DNA of 64,000 nucleotides from Dimargaris cristalligena (Eukaryota > Kickxellomycota > Dimargaritomycetes > Dimargaritales > Dimargaritaceae): the NCBI GenBank assembly GCA_027576995.1, contig JANBQC010000006.1, positions 80,172 to 144,171 of the forward strand, read 5' to 3'. Within the stretch, counting starts at the first letter, position 1; the number at the start of each line of letters is the position of its first letter. The translations under genes were made by a program, and so were the position numbers. Of this stretch, positions 48,655 to 59,135 are shown piece by piece. The notes beneath the pieces are model-generated. The model saw nothing but the letters and a program-made list of their open reading frames with translations. It searched no databases and was not told where the DNA came from.

Positions 48655-51600
48655 AAAATAGAGATGTAAGTGCTAACCAAGTGATGGCTTGGGGGTATTT
48701 TCAAATAGTTGATTAGTATGTCATCAAGCGGTTCAATATAAAAATATAAATATAAATTTAGATTTTAAAATTATTTAAAAGTTCTCCTGCAGAAATGCGC
48801 CTAATATCCACTTTCGTGCATTTTAATGGTGTGAAGCTATACTAAAAAAAAATAGACTAACTAGTATATACCGTCGAATGGTACGGGTGCCAATGGACGT
48901 GGAAAATGAAAGGCAAAAGGGATATCCCTCTGGTCGATGAGGATGTATCGAGGTCAGTGGGGGGGGCTAAGATAATGAGTAACATAGGAGGGAAGGATGT
49001 CCAGCAGGCGGTTAGGTCGGTTATATGGGGAAGAGGGAAGGGAGCCCACAGGCGCCGGTGGTGGTCTGAATTCGCTGCTGTGCTACCTAAGATTAGGTGG
49101 GGTCAAGTGGAAAGAAACGGAAGAATAAATGGGGGTTTGGTCGCCCATTTTTCTAACCGAGCACCGCTTCCGTTTGTAGTTATTTTTCTATAGTCTCAGG
49201 TACTGCTAACCTGCCCTGTCTTTTATTTTTTGGCCCTTTGCTCCTGCAAAAAGACAGTTAGGGCCAAGGGTGGGGAGTAAAGGGAAGTCCATAATAATGG
49301 TACAAGAGCGGAGCGCGGAAACTATGGATAATCACCAACCACTCATTTTGTTACACTAAAGTAGTACAGCCTGTGGAACAGGAAGGTACGGGGGAGAAGA
49401 GGGGAGGTAAATAAAGTAAACATTGGCAGTGCGGCCTGGTGGAGTAACAGACATCGCCCCGTTTCGTAACTTCTACTGGCCATCCAATTGCTTAAATCCT
49501 CATTTAGAGAGGTTAGTTGAGTATGGACAAACCGCTGAGGGATATTTTTAGAGGGTTGGAACCTGTGTCAGAGTAGTGTCAGTACGGCGGTTAATTATCC
49601 CAGGTGGAAGGAAGAGCTAGTGCAATCGCACCCATCGAATAGTGTTAGACCCAAAGGCAAGCCACTATTAAGATCGCTCTATTTAGGCCCGGGTTCCACC
49701 TTCACGAATCCTACGGGATTTCATTCGCATTTTGCCATGTTCGCCTCCCGTTTTGGTCTCTTCGTTACCCTCCCCTGGAGCTGAAATACCGCCGTACATG
49801 TCAAAAGCGCGGTTGCCGAAATACCCTTTATAGCGGTGAACTATCCCTGGCGTTTTTCCGTCAACGCAGCGCTACTCGCTCCCTAACTCGTCTGCAGATT
49901 TAGTATGCGTTTATTGAATGGGCCACCCCAGGGAGGCTAGCCGTCGTGAGTGTTCGGAAGTAGTGTGTCGCGCCAAATACGATGGCGGCAATTGGTCCCT
50001 TAGCCGTAGATTGGATAGTGAGGCCGGGAATATCCTATATCTGGAAGAACGGGCTAGGGTCGGCACTCAAGTATAGCCCATTGGTTTCATCTTGACTTAA
50101 TCTAATACCTAAACAGCACTGTACGCCCTTTACCCAGTGGTCCGGATTAGCATTTTCGCGGCACTACGACGGAGTTCACCAACTCAAGTAATAGCAAAAA
50201 CTCGTGAAGCCTCGGAAGCACCGTGAATCACAATGTATAATTATCTTCAAGGGACCCATATACACCCCTATTCGCATCCAATGTCACCGAGTGAGTAAGG
50301 TGGAATTAGTAGTGGATCCCCAACGTTCACCAGCGAAGGACTTGCCGTGTTAGTAGCCGTTCGGGTGTATTGGCAGGTGGACATATGGTTTGTGAATTTG
50401 TATCTAACTGGATCATGCCACTGAACAACACCACACCGACCAGCGTATCTTACCCTCTCCCTCCTTTCTCAGGTATTGCGGACTGGCTAATTCCTGACTA
50501 AAGTGGAATCAACTCAAAGAAGCGACCCGAAGAATTCGGCCGCTATGTTGGTTGAAGAAAAAAGAAGGTATCCGAGTTTAGCTGGATCAGCTGGTTTGGG
50601 GGTGCCTGGGGTGTTTAGACAGTTGGCATGTACATGGGCTGGATATTGACGACCTCCATTAGATGCATGAATAATAGTAGATGGTCGCGGCCTCTATTGC
50701 GGTCAGTGAGAGACTATTAATCATTAGGTCCTTTAGCACTATTCTCTCGGCAGTCGTGGGGATTTTAATATGCTCGTAGAAAGCCTCCGCAGTTACACTC
50801 CCCCTCCCCCTTTTTTATGCCTGCCTTCTCTCCTTTGGCTTAAAAATAGGCACTGCAGCTTCAAATCGAGATGCCTGTCATCACTAGTGGGCTCCATGGC
50901 GTCAACGGGGCCAACTCTCCTCCCCCCTGTTGGTGTACTCCTGAGCGCCATACAACTAAATCCGCAGAAGGTGGTTTTGAGGGGGAAGAGGGAGCGGAAT
51001 CGGCGGGGAGCAAGGTACAGATAATATAGGTAGGCTAGTTAATAAGACGCACGTGGTGGTGCCCACTAATGGGCAGTGGTTATGACGGGTTTCGTCATTG
51101 GCTATTCGTATTGGGCTCTAATAATGGTTCAAAATGAGGTATTCTCGGCTAGAGGGCCGACCTTTTTTTGATTTACGATAGCGGTGTATGGTAACCCAAG
51201 CGGTGGTCCCGGTAATCATCCCCAGCGGTAGCATATGTATCCCCGTATGTGAGGGCATTTCACCAAATCATTCAGGCATGAGGGGCACAGTGACTAGCCC
51301 GAGTAAACTGGGGTATTTAGGCTAGTGCATTGGCGGTGTAAATAATGTAATTTTTCGGGTGCCATTTGCCATTACAGCGATCCCAAGCCACAGTACTGCC
51401 GATAAGTAAGAAGGTGTGTAGGACATGGAGTGGTGTGTGATGCTAAGATATGTAAATCCGGGGTCTGCGGATGCAGGTGGTACCCACTTGAAGAAGGCGA
51501 TACAGCCCAGTAACCACATTCATCATAGACATTCGTGCTCAATGTCCGATGTCAATGAGTTCCGGGGAGGAGGGGGGAGAGGAGGTAATGGTTGGTCTAG

Positions 51601-52331
51601 AAGGGGATTCTCGGAAACCTCCTCTAATATCTCCTGTAAAGTGGCATTAAGAACACTCCGGGGGCTAGCCGATGGCTATGGTAGCACACTACAGGCCTAG
51701 TACTGCATTAGTTCATCGTAGCCCCCCCTCTTTATCGAAACACTATTATTGCAGACTCTAGCTACACTCTTGTTTCATTCTAGATGAGCAGTAAGCAGTC
51801 GAGGACAATGTAAAGTAATAATTGGTACGGGATACACATTTGCATTTCGCTGCCTCTTCCATTTCTTCTCACTCGAAATCATTCTAACGGTAGTGTGTAT
51901 CTCTAGGGTGGTACTGAACTTACTCGGTTCTTCAATGCAAGTATGATGGTCACCACCGTAGATTTTTTTNNNNNNNNNNNNNNNNNNNNNNNNNNNNNNN
52001 NNNNNNNNNNNNNNNNNNNNNNNNNNNNNNNNNNNNNNNNNNNNNNNNNNNNNNNNNNNNNNNNNNATTTTTTTCTATTATATTATTATCTACCTACCCC
52101 CTGAAACTCATGCAACAGGGACTGTGGGGGGTTTTCCCCTCAGCAATCGACTGGTGTTATTCGCTTATGAGCTAATTGGCGCAAGTGGGCCGCTCCCGAA
52201 GGTCACAGCCCGGGTACAGCCCGCCAAAAGATACTGGTATATTTAATGAAAGGGGGAGGGTAGATAGAGAGAGCGAGGGGAGGGGCTGCTTCCGGAGATA
52301 AATTACTAGGTCAATAGTTTGGATCCTGGCT
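48655..52331. other. intergenic region with assembly gap
   Basis: 3.7 kb with no supported gene. Short open frames at 48906-49193, 50770-51024 and 51425-51700 have no domain, no signal and no paralogue here. The region ends at the TATA box of the Gly/Ser/Pro-rich protein gene. Confidence 0.5.
51970..52066. other. assembly gap (97 N) flanked by poly-T
   Basis: Undetermined bases between TTTTTTT on the left and ATTTTTTT on the right, typical of a gap closed at a homopolymer or low-complexity stretch. Confidence 0.95.
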
Positions 52332-52338
52332 TATAAAA
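52332..52338 (+). promoter_or_regulatory. TATA box of the Gly/Ser/Pro-rich protein gene
   Basis: TATAAAA in GGCTTATAAAAAGAGC, 238 bp upstream of the ATG at 52570. The distance implies a 5' UTR of roughly 200 nt or a short 5' intron. Confidence 0.6.
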
Positions 52339-52569
52339 AGAGCTGATTGGCGCCATGGACCAAGAAGCATTACGATTCTAGACTTTCCTACTACCTAACG
52401 CCCTGTTAACCTCTAATTAAAACATCACTAACGACTCATAGAGTTGGAAATCTAATATTCTACTATTGTATTGATTTTTACGAAATTCATCACGTCTCAC
52501 GTTTCTGACGAATCCCCATCTCATCTCATTTCATCACTCACAACACAGCTAGCCGGTCGTGAATTTACC

Positions 52570-54057
52570 ATGAAGGTCTACACCATCTCCCTCCTTGCCC
52601 TCTTCGCCGGTCTGTTGGCCCACGAGGCCTCTGCCTCCGGTTCGGGTTACGCCGGGTTCAACGCCTCCCCCTCTGTCCCAGAGACCCAGCCCGCCGGTGT
52701 GGGGTCCTCCCACCCTGGTCCGGCCAAGAACCAGGGTAGTTCCAACGGTGGGCCCGGCGACTACGAAGGTGGCTCTGGTCCTGCCGGTTCCGGCCCCTCG
52801 GATTTCGGTAAGGGTGGCAACTCCGGTGGTCCGTCGTTCGATAATGGCGGCGCCCGCGGGTCCGACAAGGATTACGAGGGCGGTTCCGGCCCCAGCCCCT
52901 CCAACTCCGGCCCAGCCGATTCCGACAAGCCTGATTACAAGGAAGCCGACAGGGGTGGTCAATCCAGTGGTCCCGCCGGTTATCAAGGGGCTACCGGTCC
53001 CTCCAGCTCAGGCCCTTCCAACGCCGGTAAGCCCGACTACAAGGAATCCGGTAAGGGTGGATCCTCGGGTGGACCCACTGGTCCCAGCTCTGCTCCTTCT
53101 AACGGTAACGGTGGTGCCGGCGGACCCAGCAAGGGCTACGAAGGGGGTTCCACCGGGCCTGGACCCTCCAGCTCCGGTCCTTCCGATTCGGGTAAGCCCG
53201 AATACCGCGAAGCTGACAAAGGCGGAAACTCCGCTGGCCCGTCCGGCAGCGGCCCTAGCCACGGTGGTGGCTCCAATGGCTACCAGAGTGGGTCCGGTCC
53301 CACTGGATCCGGCCCCTCCACCTCCGGCCGCCCCGAATACCGTGAGGCCGACACCGGTCCCAAGTCGTCCGGCCCGAGTCCGTCCGGTAGCGGTTCAGGC
53401 CCCCAGGCTGGAGGAAAGCCCCAGCCCGGACCTTCCACTAGCCCGTCTTCTCCCAGTAATGGCGGATCGGGTTACGACAACAAAGGTGCTCCCACCGGCT
53501 CCGCCCCGCAGCAGCCCGGCCACAATGGCGGTGGAAACAACGCGGCGCCCGCTGGTCCCAAGCCCCACCACCACCCTATTCCTCAGACCACTCCCACGTC
53601 AGCCGGTCCCCGTGAAGGAAACGCCGGAGGCTATGATAATAAAAAGCCGGACAACGTTGCTTCCAAGCCCAGCACCGGATCACCCAACGACTACCAGCAA
53701 GGCAAGCCCAATGGCCCTGGGGGTGCCGACTCTGGATCAAACCACCCTAAGCCGTCCCACGGCAACGGAGGCGGTAACGGACATGGAAATGGAAATGATA
53801 ACGGTAACCAACACGGAGGCCCCAACCCGGTGGTGGCCCCTGGTTCCGGTGCTGGTTACGCTAGCGGCCCTGCTCCTGCTGCCGCCCCTAATGGCGGTGC
53901 TGTGAAGCCCAACTACAAACCCGCTTCCAATGATGATAACAAGGGCGGTGACCAGGGTAAGGGCCCTAGCGCTGGTGCCGGCCACGGTCAACCCGAGTAC
54001 AAAGCCCCGGCTGCCCCTGTCGCTCCCGCCGAGACCAAGCCCAAGAGTGGATACTAA
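52570..54057 (+). CDS. secreted Gly/Ser/Pro-rich repeat protein, cell-wall type
   Basis: The frame is open from 52471, but the ATG at 52570 starts a clear signal peptide (MKVYTISLLALFAGLLAHEA, cleavage likely after residue 22) in a good context (TTTACCATGAAG), so it is chosen; 495 residues. The mature part has no Cys and is almost all Gly, Ser, Pro, Asn, Lys, Asp and Tyr. An imperfect 30-40 residue repeat is built from SGPS..GKP(D/E)Y(K/R)EADKGG.S.GP elements, with about five copies between residues 60 and 280. Later parts are His/Asn/Gly-rich. Such composition fits an intrinsically disordered, highly expressed cell-wall or extracellular matrix protein; no GPI signal is seen at the C terminus. 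Codon choice is strongly biased to C-ending codons and GGT. No named family is recognised. Confidence 0.8.
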   Translation: MKVYTISLLALFAGLLAHEASASGSGYAGFNASPSVPETQPAGVGSSHPGPAKNQGSSNGGPGDYEGGSGPAGSGPSDFGKGGNSGGPSFDNGGARGSDKDYEGGSGPSPSNSGPADSDKPDYKEADRGGQSSGPAGYQGATGPSSSGPSNAGKPDYKESGKGGSSGGPTGPSSAPSNGNGGAGGPSKGYEGGSTGPGPSSSGPSDSGKPEYREADKGGNSAGPSGSGPSHGGGSNGYQSGSGPTGSGPSTSGRPEYREADTGPKSSGPSPSGSGSGPQAGGKPQPGPSTSPSSPSNGGSGYDNKGAPTGSAPQQPGHNGGGNNAAPAGPKPHHHPIPQTTPTSAGPREGNAGGYDNKKPDNVASKPSTGSPNDYQQGKPNGPGGADSGSNHPKPSHGNGGGNGHGNGNDNGNQHGGPNPVVAPGSGAGYASGPAPAAAPNGGAVKPNYKPASNDDNKGGDQGKGPSAGAGHGQPEYKAPAAPVAPAETKPKSGY

Positions 54058-54885
54058 TGAACACGGTGCCTTCAGTGGCCAACGGCCGTCCTTTTACTGT
54101 GCATTCTGAAGTACGAATACCAATCTGTATTCGTGCCCTTAAATTCATTGCAGTATTCTGCATAAGTGCAGGCACCTTTGTTGCTTCACTCTAGTTGAAA
54201 TAAAAGTAGCATTGTAGCATTGATTTACGATAAATAGTCAGTTGGATGGAATATGTCGAGGTGCTAGTGAAATGGCCAGGGTGAGTCTGGTAAGGCGATT
54301 CACTTTGCCAAAAAAATATAGATATGGGACTCTCTGAAATATTAGATAGACACTTAAATGTAATTAAATATATTAAGCCTATTCAAAAGCTGTGGTATCG
54401 ATTAGCCAAATGGTATTTAGAGACATGCAAATTCGGATGCGCATTTGCCATTTACTTGTTTCGAAATTTCCTGGTTGCTGGCTAGTTGAAGCTAACATCA
54501 ATTTCCAGCCAGTGTTGCTAGGAGGTTTGTTACCACGCCCAAGCTGCTGCTTCCCCCTGATTATCACAATCATTCAACCGGTCCTATAGAAGTGACATTG
54601 TTGGCTTTTACCGTTAACCCTATCCAACTAAATGGTTAACATCACGTGATGACAATCCCCCCCCATTCTTAATTGAGCGACTACTCTGGTTCTTATTGTG
54701 GCAGTGGGTCTTACCCCCCTATCCTCTTTTGTAAATGGTCTTGAGCTAATGAGGCGGTAAGCGTGGTTGGCCTCCTGTTGCACAGGTGGGGGGCCTCAAC
54801 AGGATGATCTGGCTGGACATGAGACCTCACTTGCATTCCTTTCCAAAACCCGATTGTATTTCTTTTCATACCCACTATTATAACC
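54058..54885. other. intergenic region
   Basis: 3' flank of the Gly/Ser/Pro-rich gene and promoter of COA1. AT-rich centre, no coding frame supported. Confidence 0.6.
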
Positions 54886-55482
54886 ATGCTTTCCCGCTCC
54901 ATTCGTCACATTACGTTGTCACCGTGGCACCGTCCCTTAATTTGGCTCGGGCCCAACCCCCTCCAGAGCCGATTGGGGGCTGACCTCCGGCGCCGGCTCG
55001 CCAGTACCATTCAGGACGGTGTCGCTCCCGCTGCGACCAGTACCGCCCGCCCTCTGCACATCGAGCGTGAGCTTCCGGAAATCAAAACCAACAACAAACT
55101 CCGTTACTTTGGGACCGCCGTCGGCCTGGCCATCTGGGTCGGTGGTATGGCCTGGGCTTTCAATTACCAGCGCCTGTGTTCCGCCGCGGTTACCAGCACG
55201 CTCTTTGTCACCCGCCACCACCCTGTCGCCATTGAGGCCCTAGGTGAACCCATTGCCTTTGAAAGCGGCTGGCCCTGGATTTCCGGGACGATTAATCAGC
55301 TGAAAGGGATCGTCGAGATTTCGATGCGGATACGAGGTACTAAGGCCGCCGGTGTCCTGTCGGTGAAAACTTACCGATCGAATAACGAATGGAGTGACCG
55401 CGAGTTTCAACTCCGCTTAGACAATGGCCGCATCATCAACCTACTTGACGCCAGCTCCTCACTAGGGGCCCAGCTGGAATAG
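54886..55482 (+). CDS. COA1: cytochrome oxidase assembly factor Coa1
   Basis: Single exon of 198 residues from ATG 54886. Residues 1-50 are basic, poor in acidic residues and rich in Ser/Arg: a mitochondrial presequence. ERELPEIK (60-67) is the conserved lead-in of the Coa1 family. One transmembrane helix follows (YFGTAVGLAIWVGGMAWAFN, 74-93), then NYQRLCSAAVTSTLF, a GEPI....WPWISGTINQLKG block and a beta-rich C-terminal Tim21-like domain (IVEISMRIRGTKAAGVLSV). Coa1 is an inner-membrane protein facing the intermembrane space that helps Cox1 maturation and complex IV assembly. Length and all family blocks are normal. It is a housekeeping gene among secretory genes. Confidence 0.9.
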   Translation: MLSRSIRHITLSPWHRPLIWLGPNPLQSRLGADLRRRLASTIQDGVAPAATSTARPLHIERELPEIKTNNKLRYFGTAVGLAIWVGGMAWAFNYQRLCSAAVTSTLFVTRHHPVAIEALGEPIAFESGWPWISGTINQLKGIVEISMRIRGTKAAGVLSVKTYRSNNEWSDREFQLRLDNGRIINLLDASSSLGAQLE

Positions 55483-57294
55483 TCGCTACGTAGGCGGCGA
55501 TGTTGCCCTTTCTTATCTTTCCAGCTGTCTCCATCGACCGACAATCATTAAATGCCTAGTTTTAGAATTCCCGCAAAGAATTCGTGAGGATTTACCCGTT
55601 GCACTGCTGTGATCAAATAGTGGAATACCCCGGCCGCTGATGTATCCCCTACCTGCACTACAGGAGTGGGTATTTCCATACATAGCCAATAGTGGTGCGA
55701 GACTCTACAAACAGCTGATGATTGTAAGTCGGTCACATTTGTGTATGCCCCAAGAGGAGCCCATCCCCAATGCTAAAGGTACTAAATCAAAGATGAGGGG
55801 CTTTCCCGAATGCGATGGGTGGATCGAACACAGTTATATTCCGGGATCAAGGTGGATACCGAATAAAGCGACCGGGGTTCTAAGGTAAGTGTTCCTTTTC
55901 ACCCAATCGCTACTTGTTGGCCTTTTCAAGGGGGTGTCTGGTGGGAAGTCAGCTGCGAGCTCCCAGTACTGGCCGAATAGACCAGGTGGTATTGGGCTCC
56001 AGTGGCATTGGGGGGATTCAGGGACCAGGGATAGGCCCCACACCCCAAGCTTACGATATCCAGTTATCCAGGTTGGGCGGCGCGCCTGCATATTTGTGCT
56101 TGTAATGCATAGGTTTGTCCGAACTTTAATTAACATGATCATATTGGGTAAAATAGGGCCAATGGACCATATTGTTACTAAATTTTGATTTCGAGCACCT
56201 ATACCAATGAATCGAATACATGACGCAGGGTATACTCCATAGTCACTTCCTGTTATAAAGATATTTGGCATTCTACGTTCTCCTGTCAGGGAGTACAAGA
56301 AAATGACAATGACAAGAACCCTTGAATGGGAAGGCTGGTGGATTTTGTATGCTAAAAGTCAAACGTCAATTATTCCGGTTATATCTGTTATGCAGTTTAA
56401 TTGTAACCATCTGGTTCTCACTAGTGATCCATCCAGTTTATTAAATTAGGTTCACGTTTCGACATACATGGATTAGCCCAGAGTCATACATGTTTACTAT
56501 CTTCGGAAAATTTATAGACCAATCGTACAAAATGGCCATTGGTAGCCGTTCTCCGCCTTTACAAAGTATCGGTAAACGGCCGGACTTATTCACTACACCA
56601 CTATCGGCCACTGTAAGAGGAAATGTTACCAACCAGGGGCAATGGTCCACGGGGCCCCAAAACCGTTGACCGCTTAGTCGTATCAGGGTATCCCCTGGGG
56701 GCAGTCGTTACCCCTCGGTGTACTTAAATAGAGGCCGGCTTATTATATAGCTCTATTAAATGGTGTCCTGGTATACCCCTCCACTCTCCGTCTTGGGAAG
56801 AAATGGGGATCCCTACATGAATATGTTGGGCATCCGCTGTGTGATGTCGCCCAGTTACTTAATTTCAGTACCCTGGCCATCTTGGGCTGATTTTTAATCA
56901 AGCGAGAGTAACAATTATCTCAAACCTAATAATGCCGATTAACGCTAGCATTGACCTTGGCCATTAATAGGATAGGGGGCTTTATCATCTGAGGTCAGCC
57001 GGCCAGGGCGAACTCCTTGGTGATAAGTTTAAGGGCCTACCTTGGCTCCTCAAGACACCCTATAGCATTGATATTTTTGAGACTTATAATGTCCTGTGCC
57101 GAAAAGATGGGGATTGTCGTCCTCATCGCTCCTATCCAATGGTAAAATGAAGTACACGGTCGCCAAGTGCGCTCGGCCAACTTGGCGAGGTACCGAATGT
57201 GATTCCCCTGTTCTAAGCCGTTTCAAGTCAACTTTTTTATTTGACCAGCGCCCGAACATGGTATATCGCTACCATCGAACCGAAACTAAAATCG
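55483..57294. other. intergenic region
   Basis: 1.8 kb with only short, unsupported open frames on both strands (for example 55834-56298 minus). Ends at a TATA box. Nothing else seen. Confidence 0.55.
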
Positions 57295-57303
57295 TATAAA
57301 TAG
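57295..57303 (+). promoter_or_regulatory. TATA box (TATAAATAG)
   Basis: TATAAATAG, 101 bp before the ATG of the small cationic protein at 57396. The same nine bases precede the genes at 61540 and 62814 at similar distances. Confidence 0.7.
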
Positions 57304-57395
57304 CCGCATTTCGCTTTCCCGAAATACACCAAACCAACCAACATCTCTTGTAACATCTGAAACTACTCCTCGAGCTATTTTCCGACCTACTTACA

Positions 57396-57659
57396 ATGCA
57401 CTTCCGTCGTCGCACTACTACCGCCGTGGCTGCTGCCCTGGCCCCCACCACCGCGGCCCCCCATGCCACTCCTGACATTACCATTGTCACTGATACCGGA
57501 GTGAGTCCGCCCCTGGCTACCCTTCCCTTTTTCGTGCGCATCATGCTGGCCTGGAGGATTATAAAACGCATCGTGAAGACGGCTTTTAAGAGCCTAATCC
57601 ATTTTCTTCTCGGAATTTGCAAGTCCAAACTTCAGTCCGCCCACCACGCTCAAGGATAA
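57396..57659 (+). CDS. small cationic amphipathic protein A (87 aa)
   Basis: ATG at 57396, TAA at 57657-57659. The N terminus MHFRRRTTTAVAAALAPTTA has a basic then hydrophobic/Ala-rich pattern, possibly a weak signal or organelle targeting sequence. From residue 42 (LPFF) to about 80 the sequence is a cationic amphipathic helix pattern: eight Lys/Arg, no acidic residue, regularly spaced Ile/Leu/Phe/Val, and one Cys (CKSKL). It ends SAHHAQG. The ORF at 61540 shares a TTTA-type N terminus, an LPF motif before the helix, a single Cys and an AHHA end, so the two look like paralogues. The pattern resembles membrane-active or antimicrobial peptides, but activity is only an inference. It lies 3 nt before the chitinase ORF in the same frame. 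Confidence 0.65.
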   Translation: MHFRRRTTTAVAAALAPTTAAPHATPDITIVTDTGVSPPLATLPFFVRIMLAWRIIKRIVKTAFKSLIHFLLGICKSKLQSAHHAQG

Positions 57660-57662
57660 ACT

Positions 57663-59135
57663 ATGCGATTTCTATCACTTCTTTTCGCTTCTTGTCTTAT
57701 ATTTGTACTCTACGTTCGGTCTGGCCTGGCCGACGGTTTTAGTTCCCAGTGTGGCCATAATCTTGTTGTGTATTGGGGGCAAAATCCTTGGGGAGGCCAG
57801 CATTTGGAAGATCCTGCCAATTGGGAACAAAATATTGACTACTATTGCCAGGATGAAACCGTGGACATCATTATCGCGAGCTTCCTCGTAAACTACAACC
57901 TGGGCAGGATCCCGGACACCAACTTCGCCAATCACTGCAACACCACCTTCCCTGGGACCCATTTGCACTACTGCGCCAGTATCGCCAATGGTATTCGCTA
58001 CTGCCAACGCCGCGGTAAGAAGGTCCTGCTTTCCCTAGGAGGAGCCGAGGGCAGCTACGGGTTCCAGGACGACCAGAGCGCCATTCAATTCGCGCGTCTC
58101 CTTTGGGATATGTTCCTAGGCGGCAACCACCCCATGCGTCCCTTCGGTGAAGTAGTCCTAGATGGCATCGACCTCGACCTCGAACACGGCGGCCCCACGG
58201 GTGTCACCGCCTTTTCCCGAGAGCTGCGGCGGCTGTACCAAAGCACCCGTTACCGGAAATACCTCCTCACTGCCGCCCCTCAATGCGAATTCCCCGACTC
58301 CAATTTGGGCCGCCCCCTGGAGGAGGCTTGGTTTGATATGGTGTTTATCCAGTTCTACAACAACTGGTGCGGCCTCATGAACTTCGACAACGTATGGGCC
58401 TGGAATTACCCCGTGTGGGACAAACTGCGCCGCCGTATGCCCAACCCCAACACGAAGCTGTACCTCGGTGCACCGGCTTCCCCCGGCGCCGGCCGCGGGT
58501 ACGTCAACCTGTCCCGCCTCACCCAAATCTACAAGAACGTCAGCTCCACTTACGAAGGGCTGGGCGGCATTATGCTCTGGGATGCGAGTAACGCCTGGAA
58601 CAACTACAACCTCGAATATATTGACGACGGACGGGTCCAGCGCAGCCGTAATCCCGGCGGAATGAATTTCGCCCAGGCCACCGGCCAGTGGCTGCATAAC
58701 CAGCGCAGGTGTTTTGGAGGGAGTAATCCCACCCTCGGCAAGGGTAACGACGAAGGGTTTCAAATTGAAGGCCCTCCACCTCGCCAGAATATTGGCAAGG
58801 GCAACAATGATGGGGTTCAAATCGAAGGTCCACCACCCCGCCAGAATACCAGCCAGAGCAATAACGGCGGGGCTCAAATCGAAGGCTCACCCACCAACAA
58901 TAATATAGGTATGGGTATGGGTAACGGCGGGGGGGCACAAATTGATGGCCCGCCCACCAATAATAATATCGACGATATGGCCAACAGTGAAGGTGACGCC
59001 GATAGTGACGTTGACGAGTTCGGGCAACAAGTAAACGTTTTGGACTCCGAGTCCGAAGGCGAGTTCGAAGGTGCCGACATAGATGGTGACGAAAGTGACA
59101 ATAACTTTGCCGACATCTCCGAATTCGAAGGTTAA
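57663..59135 (+). CDS. secreted GH18 chitinase, class III type, with C-terminal repeats and acidic tail
   Basis: Single exon of 490 residues. The ATG at 57663 begins a signal peptide (MRFLSLLFASCLIFVLYVRS, cleavage near residue 23). The GH18 domain spans about residues 28-335: LVVYWGQNPWGGQHLEDPAN, KKVLLSLGGAEGSYG, and the catalytic motif DGIDLDLE at residues 167-174, which retains the DxxDxDxE pattern with the acid/base Glu174. FDMVFIQFYNNWCG and GLGGIMLWDASNAWN match the later barrel strands. The domain resembles fungal/plant class III chitinases (endo-beta-1,4-N-acetylglucosaminidase). After it come about four copies of a 20-residue repeat (IGKGNNDGVQIEGPPPRQN type), then a strongly acidic Asp/Glu/Ser tail. 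No chitin-binding module or GPI signal is seen. Its ATG is 3 nt after the stop of the small cationic ORF, so its own promoter is not obvious. Roles: wall remodelling or attack on chitin of other organisms. Confidence 0.93.
   Translation: MRFLSLLFASCLIFVLYVRSGLADGFSSQCGHNLVVYWGQNPWGGQHLEDPANWEQNIDYYCQDETVDIIIASFLVNYNLGRIPDTNFANHCNTTFPGTHLHYCASIANGIRYCQRRGKKVLLSLGGAEGSYGFQDDQSAIQFARLLWDMFLGGNHPMRPFGEVVLDGIDLDLEHGGPTGVTAFSRELRRLYQSTRYRKYLLTAAPQCEFPDSNLGRPLEEAWFDMVFIQFYNNWCGLMNFDNVWAWNYPVWDKLRRRMPNPNTKLYLGAPASPGAGRGYVNLSRLTQIYKNVSSTYEGLGGIMLWDASNAWNNYNLEYIDDGRVQRSRNPGGMNFAQATGQWLHNQRRCFGGSNPTLGKGNDEGFQIEGPPPRQNIGKGNNDGVQIEGPPPRQNTSQSNNGGAQIEGSPTNNNIGMGMGNGGGAQIDGPPTNNNIDDMANSEGDADSDVDEFGQQVNVLDSESEGEFEGADIDGDESDNNFADISEFEG
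58735..58975 (+). repeat. coding tandem repeat in the chitinase C terminus
   Basis: Four imperfect units of about 60 bp encode G(K/M)G(N/D)..G.QIEG(P/S)P-type peptides; the last copies diverge (PTNNN in place of PPPRQN). Confidence 0.75.

Noticed and set aside
48906..49193. 95-codon plus-strand frame upstream of the pseudo-aspartic protease gene
   Set aside because: Purine-rich composition gives Gly/Arg-rich sequence, with no signal peptide or relative in the window.
52595..53905. 436-codon open frame overlapping the Gly/Ser/Pro-rich gene in another frame
   Set aside because: It results from strongly biased composition (few stops in any frame), has no signal peptide, and consists of Pro/Val/Ala-rich low-complexity sequence. 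The frame starting at 52570 has a proper signal peptide and repeats.
55834..56298. 154-codon minus-strand frame between COA1 and the small cationic gene
   Set aside because: No recognisable domain and no intron or promoter evidence; an antisense frame of similar length overlaps it.
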